Positions 16,876-26,067 of a DNA stretch of 64,000 nucleotides are shown in pieces (position 1 is the first letter of the stretch; each line of letters opens with the position of its first letter). The stretch is from an uncultured Oscillibacter sp. (GTDB lineage: Bacteria; Bacillota; Clostridia; Oscillospirales; Oscillospiraceae), in assembly GCA_910577405.1 (NCBI GenBank), contig CAJTMG010000017.1, forward strand, positions 11,269 to 75,268, written 5' to 3'. The notes below the pieces were generated by a model. That model was given only the letters and a program-made list of their open reading frames with translations. It did not search any database and had not been told where the DNA came from. Both the position numbers and the translations under genes were made by a program.

Positions 16876-19174
16876 ATGCTCCCTCCCTGTTCCATGACAG
16901 ATGTATGATACCCTCCAGGTCCGTCCGGAAAACCCCGCAGCCATGCTCTTCCAGCCGCGCCAGGGTCTCCTCTGCGGGGTGGCCGTAGGAATTGCTTCCC
17001 ACGCTGATGCAGACGGCCTCCGGGCGCAGAGCCGTCAAAAATTCGTCGGAGCTGGAATACTTCGACCCGTGATGCCCCGCCGCGCAGCCTTCGATATCCG
17101 GCAGGTCCCAGGTCTCCAGCAGACGTTTCTCCGCCGCCGCGCTCATGTCGCCCGTCAGCAGGAATTCCTTTTCGCCCACCGCCGCCAGCACGCTCAGACC
17201 GCTGTCGTTGTCCTCCCCGGAAGTCACAGGCGGAAATACCGTCAGCCTGCTTTGGCCCAGCTCCATCTCCTGCTTTTCCGTCAGAACTTCCACCTGCACG
17301 CCATATTTCCGCGCCGCGCCTCGTATCTCCGCCCAGTCTCCATCCACAGGCAGAATCAGCCGTTTTACCTCCATCTGTGCCAGGAGCTTTGGGACGCCGG
17401 ACACGTGGTCGCTGTCGCTGTGGGTGAGTATCAGGGCCTCCAGCGCGCCGCAGCCCATGGTCCGGAGCTGTTTCAACGCGGCAGCCGACGGGTCCAGCCA
17501 GCTGTTTGCACTGCCGCAGTCCACCAGCGCGAAATGCCCTCCGGACGCCAGCGCCACGCTCTGCCCTTGTCCCACGTCCAGCATCAGGATATCCAGATCG
17601 CTCCGATACCGCGCCGCTCCCAGACGCACCGTCAAAACAAGGGTCAGGCACACCAGCGCCCCCGCCAGAGCGTACCTCCGCCGCGGCGTGCCCCGGAACA
17701 GACAGGCCGCGGCAAACAGGGCGTAGGTGTAAAGCAGCCAGTATTTCAGAAAGGGATTGTTCAGATAGACCGCGTGCCCCGGTATCCGCGCCAGCCAGCC
17801 CGATACCAGCAGAATCCAGCGGCACAGATACTCTGCCGGTATCGCCAGAAGCCCGCCCAGCGGAAAAAACACCAGTCCCGCCGCCGCAGACATCAGCCCC
17901 AGACAGAACAGCGCCCATACCGCAGGCAGGCACAGAAGATTGCTCAGGGGCGCGATAATGGCTATGGTCCCGAAACGCCAGGCCATCAGGGGAATCGTGA
18001 ACACCAGCGCTCCGGCAGTCACACAGAAGGATTGCAGAATTTTCCGCAGGAGCCAGAGCAGGCAGTCCCGGAGCGTCTTTGGTTTCCGGACGCCCTCTGG
18101 AAGACCGGCGTTCAGCTTTGGTGTCAGCCACAACAGGCCCGCTACTGACGCAAAGGAAAGCTGCAAACCCGCCGACGCCGCCGCAAAGGGATTTTGAGCC
18201 AGGATCAGCATCAAAGCGGTCAGGAGGGCTGTAGGCGGGTCGCTCTCCCTCCGGAACAGCGGTCCAATCAAAAGAAACCCTATCATCACGCAGGCCCGGA
18301 CGACTGAGGGACGGCAGCCGGTCAGGAGCGCGTAGAAAACAAGTATGGGAAGCGCTGTCCACACCCGCCCGCGGCCTTTCCCTGTGAGGCGTGTCAGAAA
18401 TGCCAAAAGAACGCCGCAGTGCATCCCGGAAACCGCCAGCACGTGGGACAGGCCCGCTTCGTTGAAATCCGCCGACACAGTCTCCGGTATGAGGGAACGT
18501 TCTCCTGTCAGCAGCGCGGCCAGTACCCCGGCAGTGTCTTCCGGGAACAGCGCGGACAGCTTTCCCTGCATTGCCCGGCCCAGCCGTAAGGGATACCAGC
18601 GGGGTGATGCCGACGTTCCTGCTTCTATCGTCATAGCGCCTTTGCCGTACGCCAGCAGAAAGACGCCTTTTGAGGTAAACGTGGTGATATCGTCCTCACG
18701 AATCCTGGACGCATCCCGCAGCTCCGCAGTACCCATAATCCGCTGGCCCGGCGTTACGTCCATGGGCACGCCGTAGAGATAGGCCCGGACGCCTTCCAGA
18801 CGTACCAGAACCCGGGTCGTGTAGTCGTTCTTTGTCGGGTAGTCCAGCGCTTCCGCTTCTATGGGGCCCGTCCAGCCTGTCAGTTCTTCTGCCGGACGCT
18901 GTGCCTGACGGACATACAGCCAGCTCCAGCCTAAGCCTGCCGCCAATGCCGCGCATAAAATCACCGACCGCCGCCGTACCACTCCCGCAGAGCCGTCCAG
19001 AGGAAGGAAGAGCGTCAGCACGCCGAGAGCAAGACTCACAAGCCCTGCCCATAACAGCCACGGGCCCGTCAGAAGATACTGCGCCAGATATACGCCGCCG
19101 GAAAAGCCTCCCGCATACCAGGCCAGCCGTCGGACACCGAACTTCACACCTTCACGCGGCGCAGCCTCCTTCAT
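16841..19174 (-). CDS. comEC: ComEC/Rec2 DNA uptake channel
   Basis: A 777-residue inner-membrane channel for single-stranded DNA import in natural transformation. Seen: N-terminal membrane segments, an OB-like soluble part, the competence domain with HVLAVSGMHCGVLLAFL, and a C-terminal metallo-beta-lactamase-like domain with ILTHSDSDHVSG and a second AAGHHGSKYSS motif. These metal-binding residues are intact, so the nuclease-like domain is probably active. The ATG follows GGGAGGGG. comEA is not in the window. Confidence 0.92.
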   Translation of the reverse strand: MKEAAPREGVKFGVRRLAWYAGGFSGGVYLAQYLLTGPWLLWAGLVSLALGVLTLFLPLDGSAGVVRRRSVILCAALAAGLGWSWLYVRQAQRPAEELTGWTGPIEAEALDYPTKNDYTTRVLVRLEGVRAYLYGVPMDVTPGQRIMGTAELRDASRIREDDITTFTSKGVFLLAYGKGAMTIEAGTSASPRWYPLRLGRAMQGKLSALFPEDTAGVLAALLTGERSLIPETVSADFNEAGLSHVLAVSGMHCGVLLAFLTRLTGKGRGRVWTALPILVFYALLTGCRPSVVRACVMIGFLLIGPLFRRESDPPTALLTALMLILAQNPFAAASAGLQLSFASVAGLLWLTPKLNAGLPEGVRKPKTLRDCLLWLLRKILQSFCVTAGALVFTIPLMAWRFGTIAIIAPLSNLLCLPAVWALFCLGLMSAAAGLVFFPLGGLLAIPAEYLCRWILLVSGWLARIPGHAVYLNNPFLKYWLLYTYALFAAACLFRGTPRRRYALAGALVCLTLVLTVRLGAARYRSDLDILMLDVGQGQSVALASGGHFALVDCGSANSWLDPSAAALKQLRTMGCGALEALILTHSDSDHVSGVPKLLAQMEVKRLILPVDGDWAEIRGAARKYGVQVEVLTEKQEMELGQSRLTVFPPVTSGEDNDSGLSVLAAVGEKEFLLTGDMSAAAEKRLLETWDLPDIEGCAAGHHGSKYSSSDEFLTALRPEAVCISVGSNSYGHPAEETLARLEEHGCGVFRTDLEGIIHLSWNREGAYGDKSEAAEEE

Positions 19175-19336
19175 CTCTGTCCCCTCCCTTCCCTTGTCGC
19201 CTTACCATGATACCACGCTATCCTATGCCGCCGCAACCCGTTGGGCGTTTTTTTGCGGAATTCTTCTTCTGTTCCCCTTGTTTCCTTCCTCTTTTTGGCG
19301 CTTCTGTAAAATCTTTTCTTTCCTTAAAAAAAAGAC

Positions 19337-19364
19337 TTGACTTTTCAGATGGATTTGTTATAAT
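19337..19364 (+). promoter_or_regulatory. tRNA-Ser promoter
   Basis: TTGACT (19337-19342), a 16-base spacer and TATAAT (19359-19364), about 33 bases before the mature tRNA. Confidence 0.8.
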
Positions 19365-19396
19365 AAGACCGTTCCTCTTGTGGGACGCATATGTAT

Positions 19397-19488
19397 GGAG
19401 AAGTCGCCTAGTTGGTCGAGGGCGCATGATTGGAAATCATGTAGGCCCCTAAAGGGTCTCGAGGGTTCGAATCCCTCCTTCTCCGCCA
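19397..19488 (+). tRNA. tRNA-Ser (anticodon GGA)
   Basis: A 92-base cloverleaf. The acceptor stem GGAGAAG pairs with CTTCTCC, the anticodon stem-loop is ATGATT-GGA-AATCAT, a long type II variable arm (about 19441-19460) marks it as serine, the T arm is GAGGGTTCGAATCCCTC, and CCA is encoded. It reads UCC and UCU codons. Confidence 0.97.
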
Positions 19489-19493
19489 AAAGG

Positions 19494-19527
19494 AAAGCCT
19501 TGTGCCGCAATCGGTACAGGGCTTTTT
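19494..19527 (+). terminator. Terminator of the tRNA gene
   Basis: AAAGCCTTGT (19494-19503) pairs with ACAGGGCTTT (19516-19525) with one G-T pair, followed by T. Confidence 0.8.
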
Positions 19528-19570
19528 CGCGTTTTCCTGCCGATTGGGACAAAGGGGGCCCTCAGACAGA

Positions 19571-19605
19571 AAAAACCGTCCCGGAAGCAGCGCCTCCAGG
19601 ACGGT
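19571..19605 (-). terminator. Terminator of the PFOR operon
   Basis: On the minus strand CCGTCC and GGACGG close a GC-rich stem (19604-19576) followed by TTTTTT. It ends the long sigma-54 gene block. Confidence 0.85.
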
Positions 19606-19620
19606 GAATGCTGTTCTCGC

Positions 19621-22600
19621 TTATTCTTCGGCCATCTTCTTGTATCTGGCGCAGCGTGCCTTTATATCAGCGGCCGCCTTTTCATAGAGCGCGTCCGCCT
19701 TGCCGGGGAAGTTGTTCTTCAGGGAGGCAAAGCGGTTCTCACCCATCAGGAAGGGCATCAGCAGATCGGTATCCGGCTCCGGGGAGTCCAGCTGGAAGGG
19801 ATTCTTGCCCTCGGCAATCCGGCGGGGATCATAGCGGTAGAGCTGCCAGTAGCCGCATTCTACTGCCTTCTTCATCTCGTCCTGAGAACAGCCCATACCC
19901 TTCTTGATATGCTGTTCCAGGCAGGGGCAGTAGCAGATCACGATGGACGGTCCGTCATACTCTTCCGCTTCCCGGAGCGCCTTGAGGGTCTGGGCCTGGT
20001 CCGCGCCCATGGCTACCTGTGCCACGTAAACATAACCGTAGCTCATCAGGATGGCCCCCAGGTCCTTCTTTGCAATCTGCTTGCCTCCGGCGGCGAACTT
20101 CGCTACAGCAGAGGTAGGCGTCGCCTTGGAGGACTGCCCGCCAGTGTTGGAATAGACCTCAGTGTCCAGAACCAGCAGATTCACATTCCGGTTCTGAGCC
20201 ATAACGTGGTCAATGCCGCCAAAGCCAATGTCGTAGGCCCAGCCGTCGCCGCCGATGGCCCAGACGGATTTCTTTGCCAGGAATTCTTTGTTTTCCAGAA
20301 TATAGGCTGCTTCCGGCGACTGCCCCGCGGCTTCAAGGGCGGCAAGCAGGGCGTCGGTGAGGGCACGGGACTGCTTGGAATCCTCCCAGCCGTTCAGGTA
20401 CGCGTCCACGGCTTCCACGGCCACGCCCGCGTCCTTCAAGGCTTCCAGACGAATCAGCAGTTCCTTCCGGATGGCGTCCTGGGCATGGAAGAAACCATAG
20501 GCAAACTCCGCGTTGTCCTCGAACAGGGAATGCTCCCATGCGGGACCCCGGCCCTGCGCGTCACGGCAGTAGGGCAGGATTGGCGCGCCGCCGCTGATGG
20601 CAGAGGAACAGCCCGCCGCGTTGCCAACATACATCCGGTCGCCCACAAGCTGGCTGAGGAGCTTGATGTAAGTCGTCTCCGCACAGCCCGCGCAGGCAGA
20701 CGAGAACTGGAAGTAGGGTTTGGCGAACTGCATCGTCTTCACGCTCTTGCTGCTGGCCACGTCCGGCTTGAGGTACTTCTCATTCATGGCCACTTCGTCA
20801 AAGAGCGCCTGTTCGGACTTCATCACCTCAAAGGGCGTCATAATCAGGGCGTCGCCGCTCTTATCGCTCTGGTTGGCGGGGCAGGCGGTCAGGCATACGC
20901 CGCAGCCAAGGCAATCGTAGGGGCTGACCTGCATCCGGAAGCCGTAGGCAGGCGCGTCCTTCCCCAGGCCCTTGGCAGGCACGGTGGCGAATGCGGCGGG
21001 GACTTCGGCCTTTTCAGCTTCGGTCAGCAGTACCGGACGGATGGCGGCGTGGGGACAGGACATGGCGCAGCGGTTGCACTGGATGCAGTTCCCGCCTGCC
21101 CACTGGGGCACCTTGATCGCAACGCCGCGCTTGGAATAGGCGGAGGTGCCGTTCTCCCAGGTGCCGGAGAGCAGGCCGTGCTTCTTGAACAGGGATACCG
21201 GCAGCTTGTCGCCCTGCTGACGGTCCATGGGCAGAACGACTTCCTTTACAAACGCGCTGGCCTTGATTTCCGGAGCGGGTTCGTCAGCAGCGTTGGCCCA
21301 GCTCTCGGGAATCTCCACCTTCACTGCCGCGCTGACGCCCACATCTACCGCCGCGTTGTTCATATCCACAATCTTCTGGCCGGCCTTCTTGAAGTAAGAA
21401 TTATAGTTGTTCTTCTTCATATCCTCCACGGCCATATCCAGCGGAATCACCTTGGTCAGGGCAAAGAAGGCCGCCTGCAAAATGCTGTTGGTACGGTTGG
21501 CCCCCAGTCCGACCCCCACCGCCAGCTTTGCCGCGTCAATGATGTAGAACTGCGCGTGCTTTCGGGCCAGGTCCCGTTTCATCTTGCCGGGCAGACGGTC
21601 TTCCAGCTCCTCCGGAGTCCAGGGGCAGTTCAGGAGGTACACGCCGCCCTCCTTCAGATCCTCGGTGGTGTCGTATTTCTGCACGTACGTCGGGGCGTGG
21701 ACCGCTACAAAGTCCGCCGAACTCACCAGATATGTAGCCCGGATGGGTTCGTCCCCGAAACGCAGATGGCTCTGGGTCAGACCGCCGGATTTCATGGTGT
21801 CGTAGGAGAAATACGCCTGGGCATACTTCCCCGCGATCAGGCCGATGGTGCTGATGGCATTCTTGTTCGCGCCTACGGTGCCGTCGCCCCCCAGACCCCA
21901 CAGCTTGCAGGAAACCTGTCCGGGATGGGGCAGCTCAATTTCCGTGCAGTCCAGAGAGGTATGGGTCACGTCGTCGTTGATGCCGATGGTGAAATCATTC
22001 TTGGGCGCGTCCTGCTTCAGATTGTCATAGACGGCGATGAACTGACCCGGCGTGGTGTCCTTGCTGCTGAGTCCGTAGCGGCCGCCTACCACCTGAATAC
22101 CGGTCCGGCCAGCCTGATTCAGCGCAGTTACCACATCCAGATACAGGGGTTCGCCCACGCTGCCGGGTTCCTTGGAGCGGTCCAGCACGGCCACTTTTTT
22201 CACGGTGGCGGGCAGGGCGGCGGCGAAGTGCTTCACGGAGAAGGGACGGTACAGATGGACCTGGAGCAGGCCAACCTTCCGGCCCTGGGCGTTCAGATAG
22301 TCCACGGTTTCCTTCACGGCCTCGGACGCGGAGCACATCACGACGATGACTTCCTCTGCATCCGGCGCGCCGTAGTAGTTGAAGAGCTTGTAATCCCGGC
22401 CCGTCAGTCTGCTGATTTCGTCCATGTAATACTGCACGGTATCCGGCAGGGCGGCGGTGGTCTCGTTCACGCCCTCCTTGCACTGGAAGTAGATGTCGGG
22501 GTTGACGTTGTTGCCCCGGTTGGTGGGATGCTCGGGGTTCAGGCACTGGCGGCGGAATTCCTGGAGGGCGTCCCAGTCCACCAGGCCCCGGAGGTCCTCA

Positions 22601-23163
22601 TAGTCCAGGGCTTCAATCCGCTGCATCTCGTGGGAGGTCCGGAAGCCGTCGAAGCAGTGCATAAAGGCGTAGCGGGAATGAATGGCGCTGAGATGGGCGA
22701 CGGCGGCAAGATCCATGGCCTCCTGGGGAGAAGCGGACATGAGCATAGCATACCCCGTGGTCCGGCAGGTCATAAAGTCGGTATGGTCGCCGAAGATGGA
22801 GTGATGGTTGCTGGTGACCACCCGGGAGGCGATGTGCATCACATTGGGCAGGAACTGGCCTCCCATGGCGTACATAGCGGGAATCATGAGCATCAGGCCC
22901 TGGGAGGAGGTGAAGGTGGTGGTCAGCGCGCCTGCCTGAGCCGCGCCGTGACAGGTCCCCGCCGCGCCCGCCTCCGACTGCATCTGGATCACGTCCACAG
23001 TGGAGCCGAACAGATTCTTCCGGCCCTTGGCAGACCATTCGTCCACCTTCTCCGCCATGGGGGAAGAGGGCGTAATGGGATAGATGGCCGCGACCTCCGT
23101 AAAGGCGTAAGCTACGTGGGCGGCGGCAGTGTTTCCGTCCATTACGACGTATTTTTTATTCAT
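19621..23163 (-). CDS. nifJ: Pyruvate:ferredoxin (flavodoxin) oxidoreductase
   Basis: A 1180-residue single-chain PFOR that oxidises pyruvate with CoA to acetyl-CoA, CO2 and reduced ferredoxin. Domain I carries YPITPSSPMAE (28-38). Two 4Fe-4S motifs are present, CIQCNRCAMSCPHAA and CLGCGVCLTACPANQ. The thiamine diphosphate domain has GGDGWAYDIGFGGIDH and EVYSNTGGQSSKATP. Length is normal (about 1170-1200). ATG 23163 has AGGAGCG upstream. It is the last gene of the catabolic block, 35 bases after the UxaA large subunit, which suggests pyruvate is the product of that pathway. Confidence 0.95.
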   Translation of the reverse strand: MNKKYVVMDGNTAAAHVAYAFTEVAAIYPITPSSPMAEKVDEWSAKGRKNLFGSTVDVIQMQSEAGAAGTCHGAAQAGALTTTFTSSQGLMLMIPAMYAMGGQFLPNVMHIASRVVTSNHHSIFGDHTDFMTCRTTGYAMLMSASPQEAMDLAAVAHLSAIHSRYAFMHCFDGFRTSHEMQRIEALDYEDLRGLVDWDALQEFRRQCLNPEHPTNRGNNVNPDIYFQCKEGVNETTAALPDTVQYYMDEISRLTGRDYKLFNYYGAPDAEEVIVVMCSASEAVKETVDYLNAQGRKVGLLQVHLYRPFSVKHFAAALPATVKKVAVLDRSKEPGSVGEPLYLDVVTALNQAGRTGIQVVGGRYGLSSKDTTPGQFIAVYDNLKQDAPKNDFTIGINDDVTHTSLDCTEIELPHPGQVSCKLWGLGGDGTVGANKNAISTIGLIAGKYAQAYFSYDTMKSGGLTQSHLRFGDEPIRATYLVSSADFVAVHAPTYVQKYDTTEDLKEGGVYLLNCPWTPEELEDRLPGKMKRDLARKHAQFYIIDAAKLAVGVGLGANRTNSILQAAFFALTKVIPLDMAVEDMKKNNYNSYFKKAGQKIVDMNNAAVDVGVSAAVKVEIPESWANAADEPAPEIKASAFVKEVVLPMDRQQGDKLPVSLFKKHGLLSGTWENGTSAYSKRGVAIKVPQWAGGNCIQCNRCAMSCPHAAIRPVLLTEAEKAEVPAAFATVPAKGLGKDAPAYGFRMQVSPYDCLGCGVCLTACPANQSDKSGDALIMTPFEVMKSEQALFDEVAMNEKYLKPDVASSKSVKTMQFAKPYFQFSSACAGCAETTYIKLLSQLVGDRMYVGNAAGCSSAISGGAPILPYCRDAQGRGPAWEHSLFEDNAEFAYGFFHAQDAIRKELLIRLEALKDAGVAVEAVDAYLNGWEDSKQSRALTDALLAALEAAGQSPEAAYILENKEFLAKKSVWAIGGDGWAYDIGFGGIDHVMAQNRNVNLLVLDTEVYSNTGGQSSKATPTSAVAKFAAGGKQIAKKDLGAILMSYGYVYVAQVAMGADQAQTLKALREAEEYDGPSIVICYCPCLEQHIKKGMGCSQDEMKKAVECGYWQLYRYDPRRIAEGKNPFQLDSPEPDTDLLMPFLMGENRFASLKNNFPGKADALYEKAAADIKARCARYKKMAEE

Positions 23164-23198
23164 ATCAGAATCGCTCCTGTTTCTGTCAATTTGCTGTC

Positions 23199-24362
23199 TT
23201 ATACGTAATTGCACACCCGGGCGATGGCCATTTCCGTAAAGCCAAGGGCCTCCGCTTTTGTCTGGCGCCCGCAGGCTACCTGACGAACCAGCTCGTACAG
23301 TTCGCCGCCCAGTTCGTCCAGGGTCTTCTCGCCATAGATCAGCGGGGACGCGTCCAGGTCTATGTTGTCTTCCATTTTCGCGAAGGTCAGCTTGTTGCCG
23401 GTAATCTTAATCACGGGGACAATGGGATTTCCCGTAGGCGAACCCCGGCCGCTGGAGAAGACGATGACCTGCGCCCCGCCTGCCGCCATCGCCGCCACGG
23501 AGGACGGGTCGTTGCCGGGAGTGTCCATAATCACCAGACCGCTCTTGGCCTTCACCTGCTTGGCGTAATCGTAGACCGCCATCACGGGACTGTGGCCGCC
23601 CTTATGGATACAGCCCAGGGATTTTTCCTCCAGGGTGGTGATGCCGCCGGCCTTGTTTCCGGGGGACGGATTGCCTTCCCGTACTTCCTCGCCAACCAGA
23701 CGGAGGGCCTTTTCGTAGCGGCGGACGATTTCCAGAATCCGGTCATGGACCTCCGGAGACGCGGCCCGCTTTGCAAGGATGTGCTCCGCGCCGATAAACT
23801 CCGTGGTCTCGCTGAGAATGGAGCATCCGCCGTCAGCTACGATCCTGTCGCTCATCTCGCCGATCACGGGATTGGCCGCAAGTCCGCTGGTGGGGTCGCT
23901 GCCGCCGCATTCCGTGCCGATAATCAGCTCGGACATAGGGAATTCCTTTTTCTGTAACAGGGAGGCTTCCGCGGCCATTTCCTTTGCGTAGCGGACCGCG
24001 ATATCAACGGCTTTCAGGGTGCCGCCCACCTCCTGGATAATCACCTGACGCAGGGGCTTGTTGGTCCGCTCCTGAATGGCCTTGACTACCAAATCCATCT
24101 GACAGTTCTCGCAGCCCAGAGAGACGACCACGGTGCCGTAGATATTGGGATTCGCGGCGTAGCCTGCCATCACGTCCATGGTGAGCTGCTGGTCGGATTC
24201 CACCTGGGAGCAGCCCTGCTGGTTGTTGAACGTCACCGCGCCGTTGACCTGCTGGGCGATGATGCGGGTGGTGTCGGAGGCGCAGACGCTGGCGGGCAGA
24301 ATCAGGACGTAATTGCGCACGCCCACCCGCCCGTCAGGCCGCTCGTATCCAAAAAATGTCAT
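23199..24362 (-). CDS. UxaA-family lyase, large subunit
   Basis: A 387-residue enzyme of the altronate/galactarate dehydratase family, which also includes SuyB, the large subunit of sulfolactate sulfo-lyase. The opening GYERPDGRVGVRNYVLILPA and the metal or cluster cysteines in GCENC, GTECGGSD and LGCIHKGGHSP match the family. The catalytic partner (SAF domain) is the separate gene 14 bases upstream, as in SuyAB and split UxaA. Family membership is sure; whether it removes water or sulfite from its substrate is not shown by the sequence. ATG 24362 follows AGGAGG. Confidence 0.85.
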   Translation of the reverse strand: MTFFGYERPDGRVGVRNYVLILPASVCASDTTRIIAQQVNGAVTFNNQQGCSQVESDQQLTMDVMAGYAANPNIYGTVVVSLGCENCQMDLVVKAIQERTNKPLRQVIIQEVGGTLKAVDIAVRYAKEMAAEASLLQKKEFPMSELIIGTECGGSDPTSGLAANPVIGEMSDRIVADGGCSILSETTEFIGAEHILAKRAASPEVHDRILEIVRRYEKALRLVGEEVREGNPSPGNKAGGITTLEEKSLGCIHKGGHSPVMAVYDYAKQVKAKSGLVIMDTPGNDPSSVAAMAAGGAQVIVFSSGRGSPTGNPIVPVIKITGNKLTFAKMEDNIDLDASPLIYGEKTLDELGGELYELVRQVACGRQTKAEALGFTEMAIARVCNYV

Positions 24363-24376
24363 TTTCTGACCTCCTG

Positions 24377-24655
24377 TCAAAAGTTTTCCGAATGGCTCTC
24401 CACATTGTGAACGTGGACGTGCTGACCGGCCTTGATCTCCGTGACGGCGGAGCCGATATGCTGGCCGTACTTCACCACCGGCTCGCCCTTGGGGATGTCC
24501 CGGCAGGCCAGCTTGTGATAGATGGTGATGTCCTCCAGAGCCGTCAGGGTGCAGAGTTCGCCGTTTTTGTCGTACTCCACCGGGCCGCCTTTCTGAATGG
24601 GTTCAATGGCAACTACCACATTGTCCGCGGCGTCTATGAGCATGGCGTTTTTCAT
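24377..24655 (-). CDS. UxaA-family lyase, small SAF-domain subunit
   Basis: A 92-residue SAF-domain protein equal to the N-terminal part of UxaA or to SuyA. The core reads NVVVAIEPIQKGGPVEY, ACRDIPKGEPVVKYGQHIG and GQHVHVHNVES, where the last histidines belong to the active site in relatives. It sits directly before the large subunit in the same transcript and must act with it. Confidence 0.87.
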   Translation of the reverse strand: MKNAMLIDAADNVVVAIEPIQKGGPVEYDKNGELCTLTALEDITIYHKLACRDIPKGEPVVKYGQHIGSAVTEIKAGQHVHVHNVESHSENF

Positions 24656-24666
24656 ATGGGTCCTCC

Positions 24667-25950
24667 TTAGAACAGATTGCCCTGAGCGTCAAAGGGCAGG
24701 TCGTAGGGTTCCGTCAGAATTTCGATATCCGGGTTGGCCTCGGCAAGGGGCAGGAGGCCTTCAGAAATCTCAATCTCCCCGATATGGGCGGTGTTGGGAA
24801 TCCGGATCAGCTTCATATTGTCGTGGTCCTCCGCGTCGGGGCAGCACATCAGGGCCAATTGCAGGGCTTCCCGGTCGTTGTCCATAATCATGGGGATTTT
24901 CATCAGGTGCAGGAAGGTGTTGGTCACGCCGGTGGGATAGGTCATCTCCAGCTTCATCCGGTTTACCAGACGGCGAGTGGTGACCTCCGCCAGGCCGATC
25001 CCCTGAGCGTTGCCGTGGGTCTCGTCGGTAATGTCCAGAATGACGACCTTTTCCGCCTGGATGCCGCCGGAACAATACTGAGGAAGCACAAAACGGCCGG
25101 AAATATTGGGGTCCATGCCGTCGCCGGAGATGTTCTTGCCGATTTTGTCCACCACCAGCACATCACACTTCTCAAACAGCAGACGGGCAATGGTCTTGTA
25201 GGAAATCTCCTTCAGGCCCGGCTCCTTGTCGATAATCTCCTGCGGCGTCAGGCCCTTAATCATGTAGGTGTCGTCGTAGGCGTTCTCAATCACCGCGATG
25301 CCGCCCAGTACCGGGCAGTTCTCCAGAATCGTCCTGCCGTACTCCTCCACCAGCTCGTGCATAATGGCGGGGCTTTGATGGTGAATCGATTCCGCGCCCT
25401 TCTGCTTGCCAAGTCCAATGGCCATCATCTTCATCAGACCGCTTTCGTAGGGTCCCCGGAAGGACGTGTGGGGCTTGATGCGGTTGAAGAGCAGGATTCC
25501 GTCGGCTTCGGAGGCGTTCTTGTCCACAAACACAGGCTGTTTCCGGATACCGGAAAGCCCCACCTGCACTGTCTCCATGGAGCTTTTCACCGGGCAGCCC
25601 ATGGCCTCTTCTGTAATGCCGTAGTCCTTAAGAATCTGGGTCTGACCCTCCGCGGTAGCGCCGCCGTGACTGCCCATGGCCGCGACAATGTACGGTTCAG
25701 CCCCTCTGGACTTTACAAAATCCACCATTGCGCGGGCCATGACTGCATTATTGGTCATTCCCCGGCTTCCGCAGGTAATGGCGATCTTCATCCCCGGCTG
25801 AATCTTCCCCCCAAGGTCTTCCCGGTCCAGCTCCTTCCGCACGGTCTCCGGAATGTCCTCAACAGGGATATGGGTACGGTCAAAATTCTGCCGGATGCGT
25901 ACCATTTTCGGTATCGGCTGGTTTTTGATCAGGTCGGTAATGGTTTCCAT
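24667..25950 (-). CDS. LarA-like nickel-dependent hydroxyacid racemase
   Basis: A 427-residue protein of the LarA/DUF2088 family. H95 (GSHGGAT), H161 (KPHTSF), K174 and H190 lie at spacings of 66, 13 and 16, close to H108, H174, K184 and H200 of lactate racemase LarA, the residues that hold the nickel-pincer cofactor and move the proton. Larger family members racemise various 2-hydroxyacids. Placed 11 bases before the split lyase, it may supply the right enantiomer. The cofactor genes larB, larC and larE are not in the window. Confidence 0.75.
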   Translation of the reverse strand: METITDLIKNQPIPKMVRIRQNFDRTHIPVEDIPETVRKELDREDLGGKIQPGMKIAITCGSRGMTNNAVMARAMVDFVKSRGAEPYIVAAMGSHGGATAEGQTQILKDYGITEEAMGCPVKSSMETVQVGLSGIRKQPVFVDKNASEADGILLFNRIKPHTSFRGPYESGLMKMMAIGLGKQKGAESIHHQSPAIMHELVEEYGRTILENCPVLGGIAVIENAYDDTYMIKGLTPQEIIDKEPGLKEISYKTIARLLFEKCDVLVVDKIGKNISGDGMDPNISGRFVLPQYCSGGIQAEKVVILDITDETHGNAQGIGLAEVTTRRLVNRMKLEMTYPTGVTNTFLHLMKIPMIMDNDREALQLALMCCPDAEDHDNMKLIRIPNTAHIGEIEISEGLLPLAEANPDIEILTEPYDLPFDAQGNLF

Positions 25951-26067
25951 AGCTTACTCCTCTCAAGGCAAATCAGAACTCACCGGCGCGGCGTCTGTCT
26001 TCTCTCTGCCAGGCCCGCCAGCGAACTGTTTTTATCCAAAAGCTGAACTCTCCTGAGCGCGGCGGAC

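Noticed and set aside
19909..23208. A 1099-residue plus-strand open frame
   Set aside because: It is the antisense shadow of the PFOR gene, made long by GC-rich codon use; composition is His/Gly/Val-rich and matches no protein.
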